DNA of 13,393 nt. Origin: Planctomycetaceae bacterium (GTDB lineage Bacteria; Planctomycetota; Planctomycetia; Pirellulales; PALSA-1355). This document shows, piece after piece, positions 6,386-13,393 of this stretch (positions are counted from its first letter, which is position 1; every line of letters begins with the position of its first letter). Under the pieces are notes generated by a model. The model saw only the letters and a list, made by a program, of their open reading frames with translations, was not told where the DNA came from and ran no database searches. Both the position numbers and the translations under genes were made by a program. The stretch spans positions 1-13,393 of the forward strand of contig SXHT01000370.1 of assembly GCA_005773095.1 (NCBI GenBank). Direction: 5' to 3'.

Positions 6386-7279
6386 TCAGCGTTGGGCCAG
6401 TCTGCGGCGTAGCTTCTTGACGTGGTCCTGCATGATAATCGGCAGTTTGGTGCGGATCACGTTGGCGCCTCGGAACCAACCTTCCGGTTCATCGTAGGCC
6501 AAATGATATTCGACCAGGATGGCGCCCTGAGGCTCCTTGAGCTCCGTCGCTTTGACGTACCCGCCCATCCCGGCATACGCCTTGCTTGGGCCATATTGCA
6601 GCTTGCCCGCATCATCGCGCGTCACCGACTGCCACTGGTTGGGGTACTTCGTGTCGAGGGCGAATCGCGGATCGAGAATCGTGGAATAGGTGACCGACTC
6701 GTCGGTCTGCGTTTGCACGGAGCGCGATGTACCGCGAACCCGCACTCGATTGAAAAGTTGCAGGTCGGCATTGCCGTAGTTTTCGACGATCCCCGCGGAA
6801 ACGAGCGGTTCGATCTTTCGCACCAACAGTTCCTCCGGCGTCAGCAGCTTGCCCGTGAACCTGGCGTCGTTCGGATTGGGTTCATCCTCGGGATCTGCCT
6901 GATCATTCGCTCCGAAGCCGTGATCGACGATCTTCTTGAGGTCGCCATAGACGATGAACCAGGCATCGACTCGCTTGCCGGTGCCCCCCGCCGCGGCCGA
7001 CGCCTTATCGTCGCTGGTCTTGATCACAATCGGGGCGCTCACGGCATTCTTCAACAAAGCCTCGACCGGGCGACGCGCGTCGGCGATGGATTCAATCGCC
7101 TTGCGCTGGGCCGCTGCGTCCAGTCCGTCGGATAGCGTCGGAGCCGGCAACTTGAGCGGAGGCCCCTTCGGCACAACGACGCCGCGCTTGGTAACCTCCT
7201 CATAAACGGGGTTGGTGTCCTCCAGCACGATGGAGGACGCAAAACCAAGGAAGCTGGCAATCAGGAGCGCGTGAATCAT
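6386..7279 (-). CDS. Secreted protein of unknown function
   Basis: I do not recognise a family with a known role. The 297-residue product begins with a short hydrophobic signal (MIHALLIASFLGFASS), so it should be exported. The mature part starts with a Pro-rich segment (VVVPKGPPLKLPAPTLSDGLDAA), then a helical region ending RRPVEALLKNA, a stretch with WFIVYGDLKKIVDHGF, an acidic linker (NDQADPEDEPNPNDARF), and a likely beta-rich C-terminal half ending in a basic helix (VKKLRRRLAQR). No catalytic motif or transmembrane segment is apparent. AAGGGA lies four bases before the ATG at 7279, a good ribosome-binding site. It follows the S49 lipoprotein gene on the same strand after a 131-bp gap, so co-transcription is possible but not shown. 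From memory, similar secreted proteins with a KLP-PTL-DGLDAA segment occur in other planctomycetes without an assigned function. Confidence 0.75.
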   Translation of the reverse strand: MIHALLIASFLGFASSIVLEDTNPVYEEVTKRGVVVPKGPPLKLPAPTLSDGLDAAAQRKAIESIADARRPVEALLKNAVSAPIVIKTSDDKASAAAGGTGKRVDAWFIVYGDLKKIVDHGFGANDQADPEDEPNPNDARFTGKLLTPEELLVRKIEPLVSAGIVENYGNADLQLFNRVRVRGTSRSVQTQTDESVTYSTILDPRFALDTKYPNQWQSVTRDDAGKLQYGPSKAYAGMGGYVKATELKEPQGAILVEYHLAYDEPEGWFRGANVIRTKLPIIMQDHVKKLRRRLAQR

Positions 7280-7410
7280 TTCCCTTGTTTAGCTGGGCGG
7301 CTTGCTTGCCGTCAAGCGGCGCCTGCATCGCTCGGATTCTCGATCCGGCTGATTCGACGAACTCCCGGCCGATTCGTGGGCAAAACGAATTACAAATTCC
7401 CCCTACCTGC

Positions 7411-8457
7411 TCACCTTCCAACCATCTTTTCCATCGTTGGCTCAGGCTGCCACAAATAGAGGAACGTCGGCATTTTGGTGCGGTCGAAGGCGGGAATGCT
7501 CAGCGGCAGCGCTGATGTGTGCAGCGGTATGTTAGGCGTGATCGCATAGGGCGAGCGCGCCCGGTCGCTGCAGCGATGATACATGGCGACTTTCGCATCG
7601 CCGACCCCGGCCAGACGCCTGGCCGTTTCCACGGCATCGTCGAGATAACCCACCTGGTCGATCAGCCGGCGATTGAGCGCCTGCGTGGCCGTGAAGACGC
7701 GCCCATCGAAGGTGCTCGACAGCGTGGTGTCGATGCTGGGCCGCGCCCTCTTTACGACCTGTTTGAAATGCCGGTGGTACTCATCGGCCATTTTTTGCAG
7801 CATGGCGCGCCGCTCGTCCCCCAGTTCTCTCAGGGGACTCCCCATGTCGATATTGGGTCCCGCTTTGACGGGCACGCTCAGAATCTGGTAGTGCTCCAGC
7901 ATCAGCGAGAAATCGTATAAGTTCAGAATCACGCCGATCCCGCCGGTAACGCTGGTGGGATGCGCCACAATCTGGTCGCTGGCCGTGGCCAGGAAGTAGG
8001 CGCCGCCGGCGCCGACGTCAAGCACACATGACACCACCGGCAGCTTCGTGCAATCCCGGAACTGCTGCAAATCGTGCCACATAATGTCGGTCGCGGTAAC
8101 GCCGCCACCAGGACTATTGATGCGAATCACGACGGCGCGAACCGAGCGGTCCTGCTGCACGGCGTCGAGACGCTCGTGAAACAGCGACACGGGATTCTCG
8201 CCCGCCGATCCCAGGCCCGTCATGTCGGCATTGACAAGTAATCCGTCCACGTCGATCACGGCAATTTTCGGTCCGCAGCACTCTTCACATGCGCAGCCAG
8301 CCGCGTGATCGTTCGCGACGGTTTGCGACACCACCGGCCCCACCTTCGCGACGGGCATTTCCGGTTTCACCGTTGCCGTGGCTTCGATGCGCATGGGATG
8401 GCATTGACAACCCGCTAACACCAGACAAACGCTCGCGATCCAAGCAATCTGTTGCAT
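7411..8457 (-). CDS. S49 (SppA-like) lipoprotein, catalytic residues apparently replaced
   Basis: The 348-residue product has a lipoprotein signal with lipobox LAGC (modified Cys17), a linker holding an unusual Cys cluster (C55, C57, C60, C61), then a ClpP/crotonase-fold S49 domain (about 63-285). Family landmarks are IRINSPGGGVTATD (111-124), AHPTSVTGGIGVI (165-177), GSPLREL (206-212) and the FDGRVFTATQAL segment (250-261). SppA-type proteases cut leftover signal peptides in the membrane with a Ser-Lys pair. The Ser normally lies in D-V-A-A-S-G-G-Y; here the stretch is DVGAGGAY (147-154), with Gly151 in its place. The Lys normally lies in a K-[DS]-x-G-S-P context; here it is NIDMGSP, with Ile203. 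Both substitutions were re-read from the DNA. The protein may therefore be a non-proteolytic scaffold. It ends with a short tail (TFLYLWQPEP) outside the fold. Confidence 0.85.
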   Translation of the reverse strand: MQQIAWIASVCLVLAGCQCHPMRIEATATVKPEMPVAKVGPVVSQTVANDHAAGCACEECCGPKIAVIDVDGLLVNADMTGLGSAGENPVSLFHERLDAVQQDRSVRAVVIRINSPGGGVTATDIMWHDLQQFRDCTKLPVVSCVLDVGAGGAYFLATASDQIVAHPTSVTGGIGVILNLYDFSLMLEHYQILSVPVKAGPNIDMGSPLRELGDERRAMLQKMADEYHRHFKQVVKRARPSIDTTLSSTFDGRVFTATQALNRRLIDQVGYLDDAVETARRLAGVGDAKVAMYHRCSDRARSPYAITPNIPLHTSALPLSIPAFDRTKMPTFLYLWQPEPTMEKMVGR

Positions 8458-8472
8458 GTTGCCCCCAGTCCC

Positions 8473-8631
8473 AAAATCCGAAATCCAAATCCCGAAATCT
8501 TAAGCAGTTCGCAGATCTGCCGAGGGGACAAAATCCAATGGATCGCGACCGGTGATTGGTGTTTCGTGCTTGGAATTCGTTTCGGATTTTGATGTTCGGA
8601 TTGGACTCGAGTGCCGCTCGGCTGGCGGCAC
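8473..8631. repeat. Intergenic inverted repeats and hairpin between the S49 and GTPase genes
   Basis: AAAATCCGAAA (8473-8483) recurs as its exact reverse complement TTTCGGATTTT (8580-8590), and related ATCCGAAATCC/TTCGGATT words repeat around both arms. From memory, such TTTCGGATTT-rich patches are common between genes in Pirellulales. A perfect hairpin follows at 8611-8631, GTGCCGC/GCGGCAC with a 7-base loop, located 111 bp beyond the GTPase stop. It lacks a T-run on either strand, so its role as a terminator is doubtful. No gene lies in 8458-8741. Confidence 0.45.
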
Positions 8632-8741
8632 GGACCTGCTAGCGGCCGCTACCATCGGCACGACCGCTACAACCCCTAAAGTTGTTGTCGGCCAGAGGGG
8701 GGTGCTATCAGCAGCGAAACTGGACAATTGGTCGCAATCGC

Positions 8742-10316
8742 TCATCGGCCCGAAATCCGACTCGCAAGTTCCTCGGCTCTTTTTGCCCCCCAAGAACCAC
8801 CTGTTCTTACCAGCAAGCGACCCGTGTTGACGGCTTGATGCCAGAGCAATTGCCAGACCTCTTCGTCGCGAAATTGCTTGAGCGTTCTCAGCAGCTTGGC
8901 TCGCTGGGCCGAGGGCAGAACCGCCAGCATCGCCGGCATCAGTCCATCCTCGACGTTGTAGCACCGCTCCGGCAGCAAACACACGGGCACCACATGGTCC
9001 TCCGGTAGACTCAGTTCGCTCGCGACGACCTGGACGGCCGTGGCAATGGATTGCGCTTTAGGAGTGTCCGGCGAGAGCAGATTGAACGGTGGAGACCAAT
9101 CGTTCAAGGGCCGCAAGCTGTCAATGTGGGCGAGCACCCCGATTACCGGCGGAAGCGAGCGATGGCGATCTTCCGCAAATCGTTCATGCAGATCGGCCAA
9201 CATTGCCCGATCGGGTTCTCGGGCGGCGCTTCGAGCCGAGCAGACCAGCAGAATCAGATCCGTTTTCAGCAGGGCCTCTTTGAGTTCTTTGGGAGTTTCG
9301 CTAGTGACGGCCGAGTAGCCGGCCGTGTCGAGAATGATGGCTCGCGGCAGCCCCTCCCGTTCGAGTACAAACGGTTCGACCCCCGCCGTCCGGGGAATTA
9401 CATCGGTTGCGGCCCGCACCTCGCCAAACAGCGCATTGATCAGGCTGGACTTTCCGGCCTTGGTTTGGCCGATTACGAGAATCCGCAACGGCTCGCCGGC
9501 GAGTTGCTCTTGGCGCTGGCCGGCATCGCCGGCCGCTTGGCGCGAATCTCCGGTGGTGTATTTCTGAAACGCTTCGTCGTCGACCTTAACCTGGCCGGTG
9601 TAAAGTTGGATTGCGTAAAGTCCTGCTCTGCTCACGCAATACGCCGTAGCCCAGCGGTGAATGCCCTCAACGCTGTGGGTCATCATCTGGCCCGTGGCAT
9701 TGTCGCGAATTTCCCGCACAATCGCTCCGGCGGGGTTGAATCCCAAGTAAGCAACCCGGTAGAGATGGTAGACCTGTTCCAGCCGGCCCCACAAACGCTT
9801 GCCGCGATTGAAATCGTTGATCGTCAGGATGTGCGAGCCCGGCACGCGTTCTCGCAAGGCAATCCGCAGATCGCGCGATACGAACTCCACGATCGCCAAA
9901 GCGTCGGGAAGCGGCACCTCCAATCCGGGCTGGTCCGACTTGGGATGGAATTCTTTCGCCACGGCCACGAACACTTCACGCAGCAGTTGCCACCAACGTT
10001 CAGGTTGATCGATGGGGGGGGGCGCTTGCTGAGCTTTCTCGGCGATCGCCTGCACTTCTTGCCAGGCCGCTTTTCCGGCGGGCGGCCAGGTCTCGATGGG
10101 GTCGACGCCGGCCCGTATTCTCCACCGCCGTTCGGTACGCGCAAAAAGATAACGGAACCAGCCCCTCGTTGCCCATGAAATTACCGCGGTCGCCGCCAGG
10201 AAGTACAGCAACAGGCCTTGCTGATACAACCAAACGCACCCAGCGGCCATCAGCAGCGCATAGGGTAACGCCACCCAGAGGGCCAGGAGCGTCGCCAAAA
10301 ATTTCCAGCGTTGCAT
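8742..10316 (-). CDS. Membrane-anchored GTPase (MMR_HSR1/Era-like G domain)
   Basis: The 524-residue product has two N-terminal membrane helices (about 7-29 and 33-49), a basic stretch (RYLFARTERRWRIR), a long mostly helical cytoplasmic region (about 75-270), and a translation-factor-type G domain from about 275. Its motifs are G1 GQTKAGKSS (283-291), a candidate G2 Thr310 in VIPRTAG, G3 DTAG (330-333), and a G4 that reads AHIDS (396-400) in place of NKxD. A degenerate G4 is found in several YcjX/dynamin-like or YfjP/YeeP-type GTPases, so guanine specificity is probable but not certain. The protein should be held at the inner face of the cytoplasmic membrane. A role in ribosome assembly, membrane stress or cell envelope maintenance is possible; the sequence does not decide. 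The ATG at 10316 gives the full first helix. It is divergent from mgtE. Confidence 0.85.
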   Translation of the reverse strand: MQRWKFLATLLALWVALPYALLMAAGCVWLYQQGLLLYFLAATAVISWATRGWFRYLFARTERRWRIRAGVDPIETWPPAGKAAWQEVQAIAEKAQQAPPPIDQPERWWQLLREVFVAVAKEFHPKSDQPGLEVPLPDALAIVEFVSRDLRIALRERVPGSHILTINDFNRGKRLWGRLEQVYHLYRVAYLGFNPAGAIVREIRDNATGQMMTHSVEGIHRWATAYCVSRAGLYAIQLYTGQVKVDDEAFQKYTTGDSRQAAGDAGQRQEQLAGEPLRILVIGQTKAGKSSLINALFGEVRAATDVIPRTAGVEPFVLEREGLPRAIILDTAGYSAVTSETPKELKEALLKTDLILLVCSARSAAREPDRAMLADLHERFAEDRHRSLPPVIGVLAHIDSLRPLNDWSPPFNLLSPDTPKAQSIATAVQVVASELSLPEDHVVPVCLLPERCYNVEDGLMPAMLAVLPSAQRAKLLRTLKQFRDEEVWQLLWHQAVNTGRLLVRTGGSWGAKRAEELASRISGR

Positions 10317-10377
10317 ATTGACGTTCTCGGCGGCCCAAAAAATCGCCGGGGTTTGAGAAGCGGCCAGCCCATGGTTT

Positions 10378-10393
10378 ATAACAAGGCTGTTAT
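10378..10393. promoter_or_regulatory. Short dyad in the GTPase/mgtE divergent spacer
   Basis: ATAAC-aaggct-GTTAT is a perfect 5-bp dyad inside an AT-rich patch of the spacer between the divergent GTPase and mgtE genes. It could be an operator or part of a promoter, and TTATAAC resembles a -10 region. Evidence is limited to symmetry and position. Confidence 0.2.
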
Positions 10394-10459
10394 GGGACGA
10401 CCACCAGCATGGCCGTTTTTTGAAACCGGCTGAAATCCACTTCGAAAGGGAAATTCACC

Positions 10460-10585
10460 ATGAAAAAAGTCTGGCTGCTCAGTGTCTTGATCATTGCCTA
10501 ACCTTGCAAATGGGCTGCCGCTTTCTGCGCCGACAATTACAATCTGACAATCTAGCCTTGCTCTATTCTCGACGGGACACGATCG
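10460..10585 (+). pseudogene. Frameshifted mini-lipoprotein remnant (or 13-codon leader ORF) ahead of mgtE
   Basis: An ATG at 10460, preceded by AAAGGGA, opens a 13-residue peptide MKKVWLLSVLIIA that ends at TAA (10499-10501). This is exactly the start of a lipoprotein signal. One frame over, directly after it, the sequence reads LTLQMGCRFLRRQ, which supplies the rest of the hydrophobic core and a plausible lipobox (LQMGC). Restoring one C in the GCCTAACC stretch (GCC CTA ACC) would join the two into a normal lipoprotein start. The joined frame then runs on into mgtE in another phase, so no intact end is visible. I read this as a broken small lipoprotein gene. The alternative is a regulatory leader peptide for mgtE, for which there is no further support. 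Confidence 0.4.
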
Positions 10586-11965
10586 ATGCCCGCCTTGCCA
10601 AATACGCTTTACTTGCCCGAGCTTCGCGAGATGCTGGCCGAGAACAATACGGCCGAGCTGGAGGAGTTCTGCACAGCGCTGCACCCGGCCCGCACCGCGG
10701 AGTTCATGGAGGGGCTGACATCGGCCGAGGCCTGGGCCGTATTACGGAATTCCGACCGGGCGACTCGCGCCTCGATCTTCAGCTACTTCGATCGCGAGAA
10801 GCAGCTTGAGATCGTCGAGAGCGCGGATCGGGCGGAAGTCGGCAAGCTGCTCGCCGAACTGCCGGCCGACGACCGCGTGGACATCCTCAAGGAAGTGCCG
10901 CACGAAGCCGTCGAGCAGTTGCTGCCGTTAGTGCCGCCCCGGGCGCGCCGCGACATCCTGCGGCTGATGGCCTACAAAGAAGGCACCGCCGGCGCGATGA
11001 TGACCACAGGCTACGCGCGGCTCAGCGAAGGTTTGACCGTCAAGCAAGCACTGGAGGAACTCGGCCAGCAAGCGGAACATCTGGAAACGATCTACTACGT
11101 GTTCGTCGTGGATGCCGAAGAGCACCTGCGCGGCGTGGTGACCGCGCGCAAAATGATCTCGGCCATCGGCAAGCCCAGCGAGTTGATCGACGACCTGATG
11201 GAACGGGCCGTGGTGAGTGTCGACGTCAATGATGACCAGGAGCTCGTCGCCCAGCGCGTCGCCAAGTACGACTTGCACGCGATTCCCGTCGTCGATCACG
11301 AGCACCACATGTTGGGCATCATCACGCACGACGACGTGACCGACGTGGCGGCCGAGGAAGCCACCGAAGACGCCTACCGCATGGCCGCCATGCAGCCCAT
11401 TGAAGAAAACTACCTCGCAGCGCCCTTCATGGAAGTCTGGCGAAAGCGCTCTTTCTGGCTGCTTTGCTTGTTCATCGCCCAGTTCCTGACATTCACGGCC
11501 ATGACCTTTTTCGAGGGGGAAATGAAAGCCGTGTTCGTGCTCAGCCTGTTTGTGCCGCTGGTGATCTCGGCAGGCGGCAACTCGGGATCGCAGGCGGCCA
11601 CCCTGATTACGCGAGCGATGGCCCTGGGCCACGTCGGCCTTCGCGATTGGCTGAGCGTGCTCTACCACGAGCTCCTGATGGGGATGGCGTTGGGCTTCAC
11701 CCTGGGACTGGCGGGCTTCGTGCGCGGGGCGATTACATCGGGCGTTGTCCGTGAAGACGTCAACCGCTGGTCGCTGGGTTGGGTCGTGGGTATCGCGGTG
11801 ACGGGCATCTGCCTGTGGGGCACCGTCGTCGGCTCCATGCTGCCGATGATCTTCAAACGTTTAGGTTTCGACCCCGGCTATGCCTCCACTCCGTTTGTGG
11901 CCACTTTCGTCGACGTGACCGGGATCGTGATCTACTTCACTATCGCCAAAGTGTACTTGTTGTAG
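10586..11965 (+). CDS. mgtE: Magnesium channel/transporter MgtE
   Basis: The 459-residue protein matches MgtE in length (about 450) and domain order: an N-terminal superhelical domain (about 20-130), two CBS domains (about 137-195 and 205-258) that sense cytosolic Mg2+, a plug helix (about 265-285), and five membrane helices (about 287-458). Signature stretches are VPLVISAGGNSGSQAATLITRAM (323-345) and PFVATFVDVTGIVIYF (436-451). Asp443 in DVTG matches the pore Asp that binds Mg2+ in the Thermus MgtE structure. The protein lets Mg2+ enter the cell and closes when cytosolic Mg2+ is high. The start at 10586 (MPALPNTLYLPELREML) fits the family; the ribosome-binding site is weak. I see no M-box riboswitch in the short upstream region. 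A small membrane protein gene follows after 19 bp. Confidence 0.95.
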   Translation: MPALPNTLYLPELREMLAENNTAELEEFCTALHPARTAEFMEGLTSAEAWAVLRNSDRATRASIFSYFDREKQLEIVESADRAEVGKLLAELPADDRVDILKEVPHEAVEQLLPLVPPRARRDILRLMAYKEGTAGAMMTTGYARLSEGLTVKQALEELGQQAEHLETIYYVFVVDAEEHLRGVVTARKMISAIGKPSELIDDLMERAVVSVDVNDDQELVAQRVAKYDLHAIPVVDHEHHMLGIITHDDVTDVAAEEATEDAYRMAAMQPIEENYLAAPFMEVWRKRSFWLLCLFIAQFLTFTAMTFFEGEMKAVFVLSLFVPLVISAGGNSGSQAATLITRAMALGHVGLRDWLSVLYHELLMGMALGFTLGLAGFVRGAITSGVVREDVNRWSLGWVVGIAVTGICLWGTVVGSMLPMIFKRLGFDPGYASTPFVATFVDVTGIVIYFTIAKVYLL

Positions 11966-11984
11966 ACCGTGGTCCGGTGCGCCA

Positions 11985-12341
11985 ATGGCATTGACACGTT
12001 TCCATCCGATCATCGTGGCGGCAAGGCAAGGCGCCTGGTTCGGGTTCAAGGCCAGCCTGGCGATCTTTGGCGGCGTGTTCATGGCCCTGATGGGTGGCGC
12101 AGCCGCGTGGTGGTTGTACGTGCGCTTGGCGCAAGGCGCAGCCGCGGCGGGAACGCTTATCGAAGAGGAAGGGGGCGCAAGGGCGCTGCAGCACGAAGTC
12201 TGGATAGCGGCCGGAAGGGTCATGTGGCTGGTCTTCTGCTGCACGCTATTTAGCGCCCTGGTTTTCGCCGTTTGTGCCGCACTCAGCGACAAATGGCACC
12301 AAACAGGCGACGCCGATGCACCCCACCCACTCGATCGGTGA
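11985..12341 (+). CDS. Small two-helix membrane protein of unknown function
   Basis: I do not recognise this 118-residue protein. It has two likely membrane helices (about 22-47 and 74-100) joined by a short, partly acidic loop (LIEEEGG), with a polar N-terminus rich in Arg/His and a polar His/Asp-rich C-terminus (DKWHQTGDADAPHPLDR). It starts 19 bp after the mgtE stop on the same strand, so it is likely co-transcribed with mgtE and could be an accessory to it, though nothing in the sequence shows an interaction. The ribosome-binding site is weak. The reading frame has amino-acid composition typical of a genuine membrane protein, which supports it as a real gene. Confidence 0.6.
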   Translation: MALTRFHPIIVAARQGAWFGFKASLAIFGGVFMALMGGAAAWWLYVRLAQGAAAAGTLIEEEGGARALQHEVWIAAGRVMWLVFCCTLFSALVFAVCAALSDKWHQTGDADAPHPLDR

Positions 12342-12480
12342 TAGCGACACACTCGGGCAGCTGCTAGAATAATTCCATGCTCGCCCCCCCATTTTCGCCG
12401 CGCACCTGCACCCCTGGGATGCCCGGCGGTTCCGATACCGCGTTGATCGGCTCAGCACCTGATTGAAAGGTCGTGCCTGC

Positions 12481-13393
<913 letters not shown>

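Noticed and set aside
9051..10178. 375-codon plus-strand open frame opposite the membrane GTPase
   Set aside because: It is the antisense shadow of a well-supported GTPase gene; its sequence shows no domain and has the Arg/Gly/His-rich composition typical of antisense frames in GC-rich genes.
10320..10585. M-box or other Mg2+ riboswitch ahead of mgtE
   Set aside because: I looked for an extended structured leader and saw only a short dyad and the mini-ORF; the sequence does not show the conserved M-box elements.
10928..11668. 246-codon minus-strand open frame opposite mgtE
   Set aside because: It is His/Asp/Val-rich with no motif and lies fully inside mgtE, which has unmistakable domain structure.

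Overview
The window most likely comes from a member of the Planctomycetota (Pirellulales-like). The clues are a Gfo/Idh/MocA oxidoreductase with a twin-arginine signal, a short lipoprotein with planctomycete-style leucine-rich repeats, an S49 lipoprotein ending in a distinctive C-terminal tail, short-palindrome intergenic repeats, and moderately GC-rich genes on both strands with wide spacers. This assignment rests on family resemblance only; no rRNA or other marker gene is present.

Layout. Bases 1-169 (minus) hold the 5' end of an SDR-type sugar-nucleotide reductase/epimerase that runs off the window. Bases 170-651 have no convincing gene. Bases 652-1449 (minus) hold a Gfo/Idh/MocA oxidoreductase that loses family similarity at about 705 and looks C-terminally truncated. 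Bases 1450-1936 form a second gene-poor stretch, rich in inverted repeats, with a palindrome almost identical to the Tn10 tet operator. A YbgC/4HBT-type thioesterase (1937-2317, minus) and an LRR lipoprotein (2610-2999, plus) diverge from a spacer with a 21-bp imperfect palindrome. Bases 3248-6292 (plus) are a tight three-gene ABC exporter operon in the order permease, ATPase, permease. That is the lolC-lolD-lolE order, although the permeases read as MacB/FtsX-type and are clear paralogues of each other. Three minus-strand genes follow: a secreted protein of unknown function (6386-7279), an SppA-like S49 lipoprotein lacking both expected catalytic residues (7411-8457), and a membrane-anchored GTPase (8742-10316). 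On the plus strand come a frameshifted mini-lipoprotein remnant or leader ORF (10460-10585), the magnesium channel gene mgtE (10586-11965), a small two-helix membrane protein (11985-12341), and class I fructose-1,6-bisphosphatase, cut by the window end (12481-13393).

How the genes work together. Only the ABC operon is a clear functional unit: its genes overlap or nearly touch, and the product should be an envelope ABC machine of the MacB/Lol type. The rest look like mostly independent housekeeping or envelope genes. I see no CRISPR array, integrase, transposase, toxin-antitoxin pair or recognisable defence system. The most unusual items are the apparent S49 pseudopeptidase, the tet-operator-like palindrome, the truncated oxidoreductase and the broken mini-lipoprotein ahead of mgtE.
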